Positions 46,206 through 53,516 of a stretch of DNA of 64,000 nt are shown in pieces. Location: the NCBI RefSeq assembly GCF_036002945.1, contig NZ_CP108529.1, positions 6,877,001 through 6,941,000 on the forward strand, in the 5' to 3' direction. Each line of letters opens with the position of its first letter. The stretch's first letter is position 1. A program made the translations under genes and the position numbers. The DNA comes from Streptomyces sp. NBC_01224. GTDB lineage: Bacteria > Actinomycetota > Actinomycetes > Streptomycetales > Streptomycetaceae. The notes beneath the pieces are model-generated. The model ran no database searches. It was not told the DNA's origin and was given only the letters and a program-made list of their open reading frames with translations.

Positions 46206-47672
46206 ATGCCCTTCACGCGCAGGGAATTCACCAGACAGTCCGCCCTCACCGGTGCCGGCATCGCCCTGACCGGTACGGTCGCCGCGCTGGCCACCGCGCC
46301 CGGCGCCCTGGCCGCAGAGGACTCGAAGCACGGCCACGACGGCGACGGTCACGACCACGACCACGGTCACAGCCACGAGCCCGGCTACGGGGCGCTGATC
46401 GCCGACCCCAAGGGCCTCCTTGCGCTGCCCGCCGGCTTCTCCTACAAGGTCATCACCCACAGTGGTGTCACCAAACTGGAGTCCGGTGAGTACACCCCCT
46501 CCAACCACGACGGCACGGCCACCTTCGAGGGCCCGCGCGGCGTCACCCTGCTCGTCAACAACCACGAGCTGAGCGGCACCCGCGCCGGCTGGGAGTACCC
46601 GGTGCCGCTGGCCGAGGGCCTCGTCTACGACCCGGTCGCGGCCGGCGGCTGCACCGTCGTGGAGACCCGCCGCGACGGCCGTACCGCCGAGTGGGTCGGC
46701 ATCGCCGGTACCTCCACCAACTGCGCGGGTGGCGCCTCCCCGTGGGGCACGTGGCTCACCTGCGAGGAGACCGAGGACAAGGCCGGCAAGAACGGCCTGC
46801 TCAAGGACCACGGCTACGTCTTCGAGGTCGACCCGTACGACAAGCGCGCCAACCGTGACCCGCGCCCGATCAAGGCGCTCGGCCGGTACGCCCACGAGGC
46901 CGTCGTCATCGACCCCAAGCTCGGCCACGCCTACCTGACCGAGGACGCCGCGGGCCCCAACGGACTGCTCTACCGCTGGGTTCCGCCGCACGGCTTCAAG
47001 CACGGCCGCGGCAAGCTGCGCACGCTCGCCGACGACGCCGGTGTCCTCCAGGCCGCCAAGTGCTTCGACAAGAGCGGCAAGTTCGTCGACGACCTGTCCC
47101 GCGCCACGAAGATCGGCACGGTGTACGGCGTGGACTGGGTCGACGTACCCGACCGTGACGCGAAGACCGTCTCGGTGCGCAAGCAGTTCACGGACAGCGA
47201 GGTCACCCGCGCACGCAAGCTCGAAGGCATGTGGTGGGGCGACGGCGGCGTGTACATCGTCTCCTCGTTCGCCCGCGCGGAGAGCCCGGTCCAGCACGAC
47301 GGCCAGGTCTGGTTCTACGACCCGAAGCGCCGCACGCTGACGCTGAAGGTGCTCCTCGGCGTGAACGCCGACCCGTCGAAGGACGGCGCCTTCGACGGCC
47401 CGGACAACATCACCGTCTCGCCGTACGGCGGTCTGGTCATCGCCGAGGACGGCAACGGCATCCAGCACCTGTTCGGGGCGACCGAAAGCGGCCGCACGTA
47501 CCCGATCGCCCGCAACGAGCTGAACATCGGCAGCGAACAGGAGCCGGAGTACAGCGAGTTCACCGGTGTCACGTTCTCGCCCGACGGCAAGACGCTGTAC
47601 GCCAACATCCAGACGCCGGGCATCATGCTCGCCATCACCGGTCCGTGGAAGCGTCAGCCGAACCGCCACTGA
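46206..47672 (+). CDS. phoX: PhoX-like alkaline phosphatase, Tat-exported
   Basis: A 488-aa exported protein of the PhoX (DUF839) phosphatase family. A twin-arginine signal (TRREFTRQSALTG) is followed by a His/Asp-rich metal-like linker (residues 40-60, GHDGDGHDHDHGHSH). The PhoX core shows YTPSNHDGTATFEGPRG, NNHELSG, NCAGGASPWGTWLTCEE and GRYAHEAVVIDP, with metal-ligand type motifs. PhoX enzymes use Ca and Fe cofactors. ATG 46206 has AGGAG upstream. Confidence 0.85.
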   Translation: MPFTRREFTRQSALTGAGIALTGTVAALATAPGALAAEDSKHGHDGDGHDHDHGHSHEPGYGALIADPKGLLALPAGFSYKVITHSGVTKLESGEYTPSNHDGTATFEGPRGVTLLVNNHELSGTRAGWEYPVPLAEGLVYDPVAAGGCTVVETRRDGRTAEWVGIAGTSTNCAGGASPWGTWLTCEETEDKAGKNGLLKDHGYVFEVDPYDKRANRDPRPIKALGRYAHEAVVIDPKLGHAYLTEDAAGPNGLLYRWVPPHGFKHGRGKLRTLADDAGVLQAAKCFDKSGKFVDDLSRATKIGTVYGVDWVDVPDRDAKTVSVRKQFTDSEVTRARKLEGMWWGDGGVYIVSSFARAESPVQHDGQVWFYDPKRRTLTLKVLLGVNADPSKDGAFDGPDNITVSPYGGLVIAEDGNGIQHLFGATESGRTYPIARNELNIGSEQEPEYSEFTGVTFSPDGKTLYANIQTPGIMLAITGPWKRQPNRH

Positions 47673-47791
47673 CGGCCGGTACCGCCGGAAGCCATCCGCG
47701 CGGAATCCCCTTCGGGCGCGATCCCGTGCGCGTCCACCGCTCGCGCGTAATTCCCTCGCGCGCTGCGGAGTTGCCCCTCTAGAGTCCTGCC

Positions 47792-47928
47792 TGTGTCCAG
47801 GTGCGCAGGCAGGACCTACTTCCAAGGAGGATGTCGCGGGTTCGAGTCCCGCCGCCCGTATTTCGTACAGGCGTAGCTCAGTGGCAGAGCGCCTTCGTCG
47901 GTTCCGCCGACTCTGATCTCCGGACATC
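47792..47928 (+). ncRNA. Y-RNA-like ncRNA, copy A (with permuted tRNA-like module)
   Basis: About 137 nt. Outer stem TGTCC/GGACA (47794-47798 with 47922-47926). Shared 5' motif GGTGCGCAGG (47800-47809) opposite 3' motif GACTCTGATCTC (47909-47920) as an asymmetric internal loop. Inner stem GGCAGGACC/GGTTCCGCC (47808-47816 with 47900-47908, one mismatch). Then TACTTC, and a tRNA-like module in permuted order: T-arm GCGGG-TTCGAGT-CCCGC (47836-47852), acceptor-like hairpin CGCCCGTA/TACAGGCG (47853-47873), D-arm GCTC-AGTGGCA-GAGC (47876-47890). Directly upstream of the Ro60-like gene. A TAGAGT at 47780-47785 could be the -10 box and would start the RNA near 47792. Confidence 0.8.
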
Positions 47929-47956
47929 AAAACTTCACAAGCAAGTACTGCATGCA

Positions 47957-48026
47957 CCTCCCGGTGCGCAGGCTGCGGCTACTTCTTGAAACGAAAATCG
48001 CCGCCGCCGACTCTGATCTCGGGAGG
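47957..48026 (+). ncRNA. Y-RNA-like ncRNA, copy B (without tRNA-like module)
   Basis: About 70 nt. Outer stem CCTCCCG/CGGGAGG (47957-47963 with 48020-48026). Motifs GGTGCGCAGG (47963-47972) and GACTCTGATCTC (48009-48020) form the same internal loop as in copies A and C. Inner stem GGCTGCGGC/GCCGCCGCC (47971-47979 with 48000-48008, one mismatch). The 20-base loop begins TACTTC and has no T-arm or D-arm. No separate promoter is evident, so it may be cut from a longer transcript. Confidence 0.75.
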
Positions 48027-48039
48027 CACAGACATCGGG

Positions 48040-48178
48040 GGGTGCCCGGTGCGCAGGTGACGGATACTTCTCGGATCTGACGGTTGCGGGTTCAAGTCCC
48101 GTCCGGCCACGGCCGGTAGCTCAAGCGGTAGAGCATCAGGCAAGCCCGTCGCCGACTCCTGATCTCGGGCACCCTTTT
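48040..48178 (+). ncRNA. Y-RNA-like ncRNA, copy C (with permuted tRNA-like module)
   Basis: About 139 nt. Outer stem GGGTGCCCG/CGGGCACCC (48040-48048 with 48166-48174), followed by TTTT as a terminator-like 3' end. Motif GGTGCGCAGG (48048-48057), inner stem GGTGACGG/CCGTCGCC (48056-48063 with 48146-48153, one G-U), then GACTCCTGATCTC (48154-48166). Module: T-arm GCGGG-TTCAAGT-CCCGT (48086-48102), acceptor-like CCGGCC-AC-GGCCGG (48103-48116), D-arm GCTC-AAGCGGTA-GAGC (48119-48134). The T-before-D order cannot be a normal tRNA. It ends 40 bases before the Ro60-like gene. Confidence 0.82.
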
Positions 48179-48199
48179 CCCGCTGTGCCTTCTCCCAAT

Positions 48200-48215
48200 G
48201 AATTCGGGGGAATTC
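48200..48215 (+). promoter_or_regulatory. Inverted repeat around the ribosome-binding site of the Ro60-like gene
   Basis: GAATTC-GGGG-GAATTC: two palindromic hexamers flank the GGGG that serves as Shine-Dalgarno, just before ATG 48218. A 6-bp hairpin would hide the ribosome-binding site, allowing control of translation. Confidence 0.5.
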
Positions 48216-48217
48216 AC

Positions 48218-49798
48218 ATGGCACGCTTCAACACCCGTACCATCAAGCCCCGCGCCACCTCGCCCGTGAAGTCGACCGGGCGTACCGCGCCGACCCATCA
48301 GGGCGGCCGTGGATATCTCCGCGACAATCGCTCCGAGCTCTTTCTGCTCGCCGTCGCCAATTTCGTTTCGCAGCAGACCTTTTACGAGGACGGCGAGCAG
48401 CGCGACAACCGATTCGCCGAACTGGTGCGGGTCCTCGCCGTCGGCGACCCCGAGTGGACCGCCGGTCTGCTCCACTGGCTGCGCCGCGACGGCCAGATGC
48501 GTACCGCTTCGATCGTCGGCGCCGCCGAGTACGTGAAGGCACGGCTCGACGCGGGTGCCGAGGACGGACCGTCCAACCGGCAGGTCGTCGACTCCGTCCT
48601 GCTGCGCGCCGACGAGCCCGGTGAACTCCTCGGGTACTGGACCTCGCGCTACGGCCGTGCCGTGCCCAAGCCCGTCAAGCGCGGCATCGCCGATGCCGTG
48701 CGCCGCCTCTACAACGGCAAGTCGCTGCTGAAGTACGACACCGCGTCCAAGGGCTACCGCTTCGGCGACATCCTGAACCTGGTGCACGCCGCGCCCGACC
48801 GGGAGAAGCCATGGCAGGGCGAGCTGTTCCGGTACGCCCTCGACCGCCGCCACCACCCGGAGGCGGCCGTGGTGCCGGTCTCCGACCGCACCCTCACCGC
48901 GCACCGTGCGCTGATGGAGCTGCCGGTCGAGGAGCGGCGGGCAGTGGTCGTCGGTGCGGACGGTGCGGACCGGCTGGCTGCCGCGGGCATGACCTGGGAG
49001 GGACTGGCGGGCTGGCTGCAGGGGCCGATGGACGCCAAGGCATGGGAAGCGGTGATTCCGTCGATGGGCGCGATGGCGCTCGTCCGCAATCTGCGCAACT
49101 TCGACGAGGCCGGCGTCTCGGACGAGGTCGCCGCGCAGGTGGCTGCGAAGATCTGCGACCCGGCCGTGGTCGCCGCATCGCGGCAGTTCCCGTTCCGCTA
49201 CCTCGCCGCCTATCAGCACGCGCCCTCGCTGCGCTGGGCACACGCTTTGGAGAAGGCGCTCGGCCACTCCCTGGGCAATGTGCCCGCGCTGCCGGGGCGG
49301 ACGCTGATCCTGGTCGACCGCTCGGGCTCGATGTGGTCGCCGCTCTCGGACCGCTCGCAGCTCAACCGGGCCGACGCCGCCGCAATCTTCGGTACGGCGC
49401 TGGCGCTGCGGGCAGCCGACGCCGATCTGGTGCAGTTCGGTACGAGCAGTGCACCGGTGACGTATCGCCGGGGCGAGTCCGTGCTGAAGGTCCTGGAGCG
49501 CTTCGGTGACCTCGGCGGCACCAACACCGAGGAGGCGGTGCGCCGGCACTACCGGGCCCATGACCGGGTACTGATCGTCACCGACGAGCAGGCGTCGTTC
49601 TCGTACGCCGCGGATGCCACCGCGGCCGTGCCGGCCGGTGTGCCCGTCTACACCTGGAACCTGGCCGGATACCGGGTCGGGCACGCCCCGTCGGGAGGTG
49701 GGAACCGCCACACCTTCGGGGGGCTTTCGGACGCGGCGTTCCGCATGGTGCCGCTGCTGGAAGCGGGCCGGGACGCGGACTGGCCCTGGAATCGCTGA
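48218..49798 (+). CDS. rsr: Ro60-like TROVE/vWA RNA-binding protein (Rsr)
   Basis: A 526-aa bacterial orthologue of the Ro60 autoantigen. The N-terminal TROVE module (about residues 25-355) is a ring of helical repeats (FYEDGEQRDNRFAELVRVLA, LLHWLRRDGQMRTASIV). The C-terminal vWA domain has the MIDAS motif DRSGSM at 367-372, with GGTNTEE and TDEQAS. Ro60 rings bind misfolded RNA and Y RNAs; in bacteria Rsr acts with Y RNA and nucleases such as PNPase in RNA maturation and decay under stress. Three Y-RNA-like elements lie directly upstream. ATG 48218 follows GGGGGAATTCAC. Confidence 0.93.
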   Translation: MARFNTRTIKPRATSPVKSTGRTAPTHQGGRGYLRDNRSELFLLAVANFVSQQTFYEDGEQRDNRFAELVRVLAVGDPEWTAGLLHWLRRDGQMRTASIVGAAEYVKARLDAGAEDGPSNRQVVDSVLLRADEPGELLGYWTSRYGRAVPKPVKRGIADAVRRLYNGKSLLKYDTASKGYRFGDILNLVHAAPDREKPWQGELFRYALDRRHHPEAAVVPVSDRTLTAHRALMELPVEERRAVVVGADGADRLAAAGMTWEGLAGWLQGPMDAKAWEAVIPSMGAMALVRNLRNFDEAGVSDEVAAQVAAKICDPAVVAASRQFPFRYLAAYQHAPSLRWAHALEKALGHSLGNVPALPGRTLILVDRSGSMWSPLSDRSQLNRADAAAIFGTALALRAADADLVQFGTSSAPVTYRRGESVLKVLERFGDLGGTNTEEAVRRHYRAHDRVLIVTDEQASFSYAADATAAVPAGVPVYTWNLAGYRVGHAPSGGGNRHTFGGLSDAAFRMVPLLEAGRDADWPWNR

Positions 49799-49876
49799 TT
49801 ACGAATCCGGCATCAGTGCGCCCCCAGGAGTCGACGGGCATGGCGTCGGGCGTTCCCAGGGCGCATACTCAAGGTA

Positions 49877-50101
49877 ATGAAACAGTCAGCCCGGCGATAC
49901 CTGCCTTCCAGTCCCTTCAACCGCCCGGCCCAGGCGGCCCCACCGGTCGAATTGTTCGATGTGGGCGACAGGGTGTCGCACGACCAGTTCGGACTCGGTC
50001 GAGTCCTTGCTGTCGAGGGCGACAACGACGCAGTGCTCATCGACTTCTCGGGGCGACAGGGGAGGATCCTGAGCCCGTACTCAAAGCTGACCAAGCTCTG
50101 A
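49877..50101 (+). CDS. Small Tudor/KOW-like protein, 74 aa
   Basis: A 74-aa protein. A basic N-terminus (MKQSARRYLPSSPFNRPAQ) leads to a single small beta-barrel resembling the C-terminal Tudor-like domain of PcrA/UvrD helicases and CarD-type domains (GDRVSHDQFGLGRVLAVEG, then DFSGRQGRILSPYSKLTKL). Such domains bind RNA polymerase or nucleic acid. It is a short distance downstream of the Ro60-like gene in the same direction and precedes a strong hairpin. Function unproven. Confidence 0.75.
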   Translation: MKQSARRYLPSSPFNRPAQAAPPVELFDVGDRVSHDQFGLGRVLAVEGDNDAVLIDFSGRQGRILSPYSKLTKL

Positions 50102-50146
50102 GAGAGGCGGCGAGTACGCGCAGCGTCCCCGTTACGCTCTCCGGCT

Positions 50147-50180
50147 TTCAGGGGCACCTGCACCCGCAGGTGCCCCTGAA
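50147..50180. terminator. Bidirectional hairpin terminator
   Basis: Perfect 14-bp stem TTCAGGGGCACCTG / CAGGTGCCCCTGAA with a 6-base loop between the convergent 74-aa gene and TerD gene. Confidence 0.87.
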
Positions 50181-50204
50181 GTCGTGTCGGAGACCTTTGC
50201 GGCG

Positions 50205-51416
50205 CTACAGCGCCTGGGCGGCGGGCTTCACCATGCCCCGGACGGTGCGCGACTTCACGAAGTCGCCCATGGCCGTCATCTCCCACTCGCCGGAGAACTG
50301 CTTGATCAGCTTGGCCATCATCACGCCGGTCTGCGGCTCGGCGCCGGTCAGGTCGAAGCGGACCAGCTCCTCGCCGGTGGTGGCGTCGATCAGCCGGCAG
50401 TAGGCCTTGGCGACCTCGGTGAACTTCTGGCCGGTGAACGAGTTGACCGTGAAGACCAGACCGGTCGCCTCGGCCGGGATCCGGCCCAGGTCGACGACGA
50501 TCACCTCGTCGTCACCCGCGCCCTCGCCCGTGAGGTTGTCGCCGGAGTGCTTGACCGCGCCGTTCAGGATGGAGAGCTTGCCGAAGTAGCAGCTGTCCAG
50601 GTGGTTCCGGTTGGGGCCGTAGGCGATCACCGAGGCGTCGAGGTCGATGTCCTTGCCGCGGAACGCGGGCTCCCAGCCGAGGCCCATCTTGACCTGGGAG
50701 AGCAGCGGGCGGCCGCCCTTGACCAGGGAGACCGTCTGGTTCTTCTGGAGGCTGACCCGACCCTTGTCGAGGTTGATCTTGCCGGAGGCGGCGGGCGCGG
50801 GAGCGGCGGCGGGCGGGGCCGAGGGGGCCACAGGCGCGGCGATCCGCGGGTCCACCGGGGCGGCGGCGGGCATCGGGGGTACGACGGGGGCGGGCGCGGG
50901 AGCGGCGGCGGGCTCCTCCTCGACCGAGACGCCGAAGTCCGTGGCGATACCGGCCAGTCCGTTCGCATAGCCCTGGCCGACCGCGCGGGCCTTCCAGGCG
51001 CCGTTGCGGAGATAGACCTCGATGACCACGAGCGCCGTCTCGGTGCCCAGCTGGGGCGGGGTGAAGGTGGCGAGCACACTGCCGTCGTCGGCGTTGCGCA
51101 CGGTCGCGGTGGGCTCGATGCCCTGGAAGGTCTGGCCCGCCGCATCCGGGCTCGCCGTGACGACGATCTTCTCGATGCCGGACGGGACCGCGGTGGTGTC
51201 CACCACGATCGCGTCCGGTGCGGTGCCGCCGCCGGAGCGGTAGGTCACGCCGGGGCCGGTGGGCTGGTTGTAGAAGATGAAGTCGTCGTCGGAGCGCACC
51301 TTGCCGTCGGCGGTGAGCAGCAGGCCCGAAACGTCGAGCCGCACCGGTGCGGAGACGTCCACTGCCACGCGGGCGGCGGAGAGAGGGATGTTCGAGCCGG
51401 GGGTCATAGCGGTCAT
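50205..51416 (-). CDS. Tandem TerD-domain stress protein
   Basis: A 403-aa protein with two TerD-type domains: residues 1-165 (DVSGLLLTADGKVRSDDDFI, IFYNQPTGPGV) and 215-403 (INLDKGRVSLQKNQTVSLVK, KDIDLDASVIAYG, EVIVVDLGRIPAEATGLVF), joined by a Pro/Ala-rich linker (165-210). TerD domains bind Ca2+ and occur in tellurite, stress and phage-resistance loci. Streptomyces have many copies and the ligand here is unknown. ATG 51416 or M4 could start. Confidence 0.88.
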   Translation of the reverse strand: MTAMTPGSNIPLSAARVAVDVSAPVRLDVSGLLLTADGKVRSDDDFIFYNQPTGPGVTYRSGGGTAPDAIVVDTTAVPSGIEKIVVTASPDAAGQTFQGIEPTATVRNADDGSVLATFTPPQLGTETALVVIEVYLRNGAWKARAVGQGYANGLAGIATDFGVSVEEEPAAAPAPAPVVPPMPAAAPVDPRIAAPVAPSAPPAAAPAPAASGKINLDKGRVSLQKNQTVSLVKGGRPLLSQVKMGLGWEPAFRGKDIDLDASVIAYGPNRNHLDSCYFGKLSILNGAVKHSGDNLTGEGAGDDEVIVVDLGRIPAEATGLVFTVNSFTGQKFTEVAKAYCRLIDATTGEELVRFDLTGAEPQTGVMMAKLIKQFSGEWEMTAMGDFVKSRTVRGMVKPAAQAL

Positions 51417-51639
51417 GCACGGGGTAACGAACGACCCGGCTTTGCCGTTCCCTTACCTTCACCCGCCTTGGCGCACTCTTGGCGCGGCCGGGCGGCTGGT
51501 GCGGCCGGCCCGGCTACGGCACGGCAACCTGCGCGGGCGGCCTGTCGAGGTCCCGACCGGGTGACCCCGTCGCGTCCCCGGTCCCGCGCCCCTGTGTTAA
51601 CCTGATGAAGACCTTGATCATTTGTTGAGGAGCCCAGGC

Positions 51640-51669
51640 ATGGTGGTGGACGACGACATCTCCGGGTGA
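51640..51669 (+). CDS. Leader peptide of the ABC-F gene
   Basis: A 9-codon ORF, MVVDDDISG, with a clear AGGAG Shine-Dalgarno 8 bases upstream and a TGA stop overlapping the hairpin CCGGGT-GAT-ACCCGG (51662-51676). It lies 134 bases before the ABC-F start. Short leader ORFs before ribosome-protection ABC-F and rRNA methylase genes serve as drug-stalled attenuators. Role here is inference. Confidence 0.55.
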   Translation: MVVDDDISG

Positions 51670-51802
51670 TACCCGGACCCGACAGGCCACCGGCCGGTGC
51701 GTGGAAGCGCCGCAGGATGGCCTCTCTGTCGTCCCCTCTTTCCCCCTGTCTGCCACCGGGGCAGAAGTGTCTTCCATGCCCCATTCCCACAAGGTCACCT
51801 CC

Positions 51803-53437
51803 ATGTCCAACGCCTCCATCGTCTGCTCGGACCTGTCCTTCACCTGGCCCGACGACACTCCCGTCTTCCGGGACCTGTCCTTCACCGTCGGCTCCGGCCG
51901 CACCGGCCTCGTCGCGCCCAATGGCACCGGCAAGAGCACGCTGCTCAAGCTCATCGCCGGTGAACTGCGGCCCGGCAACGGGTCGGTCTCCGTGGCCGGC
52001 GCCCCCGGCTACCTCCCTCAGAGCCTCCCCCTGACCGGCGACCTCACGGTCGCCGAGGTGCTGGGCATCGCCGCGATCATCCAGGCCATCGACGCCGTGG
52101 AGTCCGCGGACGTCGACGAGAAGCACTTCACCACCATCGGCGATGACTGGGACATCGAGGAACGCACCCGCGCCCAGCTCGACCGCCTCGGCCTGGCCGA
52201 CCTCACCCTGGACCGCAGCCTGAGCACCCTCAGCGGCGGCCAGGTCATCTCCCTCGGTCTCGCCGCCCAGTTGCTGAAGCGGCCCGACGTGCTGCTGCTC
52301 GACGAGCCCACCAACAACCTCGACCTCGACGCCCGGCACAAGCTCTACGACGTGCTGGAGGACTTCAACGGCTGCCTGCTCCTGGTCAGCCACGACCGCG
52401 CCCTGCTCGACCGCATGGAACGCATCGCCGAACTCGACCGCGGCGAACTGCGCTTCTACGGCGGCAACTTCACCGAGTACGAGGAGGCCGTGCGGGCCGA
52501 GCAGGAAGTCGCCGAGAAGAACGTCCGCAACGCCGAACAGGAGCTGAAGCGGGAGAAGCGGGAGATGCAGCAGGCTCGCGAGCGCGCCGACCGCCGGCAG
52601 AGTAATGCCGCTCGCAACCTGAAGAGCGCCGGTCTGCCCCGTATCTTCGCCGGCAACATGAAGCGGGGCGCCCAGGAGTCCGCAGGCCGGGCGGGCCAGA
52701 TGCACGCCAACCGGATCGGCGAGGCGAAGGCCCGGCTGGACGAGGCCGGGCGTGCGCTGCGCGAGGAGCAGCGCATCACGCTGGACCTGCCGGACACCGA
52801 TGTGCCCGCCGGACGCAACCTGTTCCTCGGCGAGCAGCTCCGGGTCCGTCTCGGCGACAAGGACGTGTTCGGCGACCAGGGCGTCGACCTGACCGTCCGG
52901 GGCCCGGAGCGCATCGCGCTGACCGGTCCCAACGGTGTCGGCAAGAGCACTCTGCTGCGTCTGCTCAACGGTGACCTGACACCACGGAGCGGCGAGATCA
53001 AGCGGGCCGACGGCCGCATCGCCTACCTCTCGCAGCGCCTCGACCTGCTGGACCTGGACCGTACGGTCGCCGAGAACTTCGCCGACTACGCCCCGGAGCG
53101 GCCGGAGGCCGAGCGGATGAACCTGCTCGCCCGCTTCCTCTTCCGTGGGCCTCGCGCCCATCTGCCCGTCGGGGTGCTCTCCGGAGGCGAGCGGCTGCGC
53201 GCCACCCTGGCCTGTGTGCTGTGCGCGGAGCCGGCTCCGCACCTGTTGCTACTGGACGAGCCGACGAACAACCTCGACCTGGTCAGCGCGGGCCAGTTGG
53301 AGAGCGCCCTGAACTCCTACCAGGGGGCCTTCGTAGTGGTCAGCCACGACGAGCGGTTCCTGCGCGCGATCGGCGTGAACCGGTGGCTGCGGCTGGCCGA
53401 CGGTGAGCTGAAGGAGACGGCGGCCCCCGAGGTGTGA
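51803..53437 (+). CDS. ABC-F ATPase, probable ribosome-protection protein
   Basis: A 544-aa duplicated ABC protein without transmembrane part. ABC domain 1: Walker A GLVAPNGTGKSTLLK, signature LSTLSGGQVISLGLA, Walker B LLLDEPTNNLDLD. Linker with coiled-coil and basic character (REQRITLDLPDTDV-type region, 265-330). ABC domain 2: GPNGVGKSTLLRLL, SGGERLRATLACVL, LLLDEPTNNLDL. This is the ABC-F layout, which dislodges antibiotics from the ribosome or aids translation. ATG 51803 has AAGG eight bases upstream; ATG 51776 is in frame as an alternative. Preceded by a leader ORF. Confidence 0.85.
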   Translation: MSNASIVCSDLSFTWPDDTPVFRDLSFTVGSGRTGLVAPNGTGKSTLLKLIAGELRPGNGSVSVAGAPGYLPQSLPLTGDLTVAEVLGIAAIIQAIDAVESADVDEKHFTTIGDDWDIEERTRAQLDRLGLADLTLDRSLSTLSGGQVISLGLAAQLLKRPDVLLLDEPTNNLDLDARHKLYDVLEDFNGCLLLVSHDRALLDRMERIAELDRGELRFYGGNFTEYEEAVRAEQEVAEKNVRNAEQELKREKREMQQARERADRRQSNAARNLKSAGLPRIFAGNMKRGAQESAGRAGQMHANRIGEAKARLDEAGRALREEQRITLDLPDTDVPAGRNLFLGEQLRVRLGDKDVFGDQGVDLTVRGPERIALTGPNGVGKSTLLRLLNGDLTPRSGEIKRADGRIAYLSQRLDLLDLDRTVAENFADYAPERPEAERMNLLARFLFRGPRAHLPVGVLSGGERLRATLACVLCAEPAPHLLLLDEPTNNLDLVSAGQLESALNSYQGAFVVVSHDERFLRAIGVNRWLRLADGELKETAAPEV

Positions 53438-53516
53438 GCCGCCGGCGTGTCGACCTGGCCCGTGTCCGAGGCATGCCGCCCCGCGGGCCGAGCACCGATC
53501 ACGTTGGACGGATCCC

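Noticed and set aside
47836..47890. A tRNA gene
   Set aside because: T-arm precedes D-arm, no anticodon arm and no free acceptor end; it fits a Y RNA module instead.
48086..48134. A second tRNA gene
   Set aside because: Same permuted order and missing anticodon arm as in copy A.
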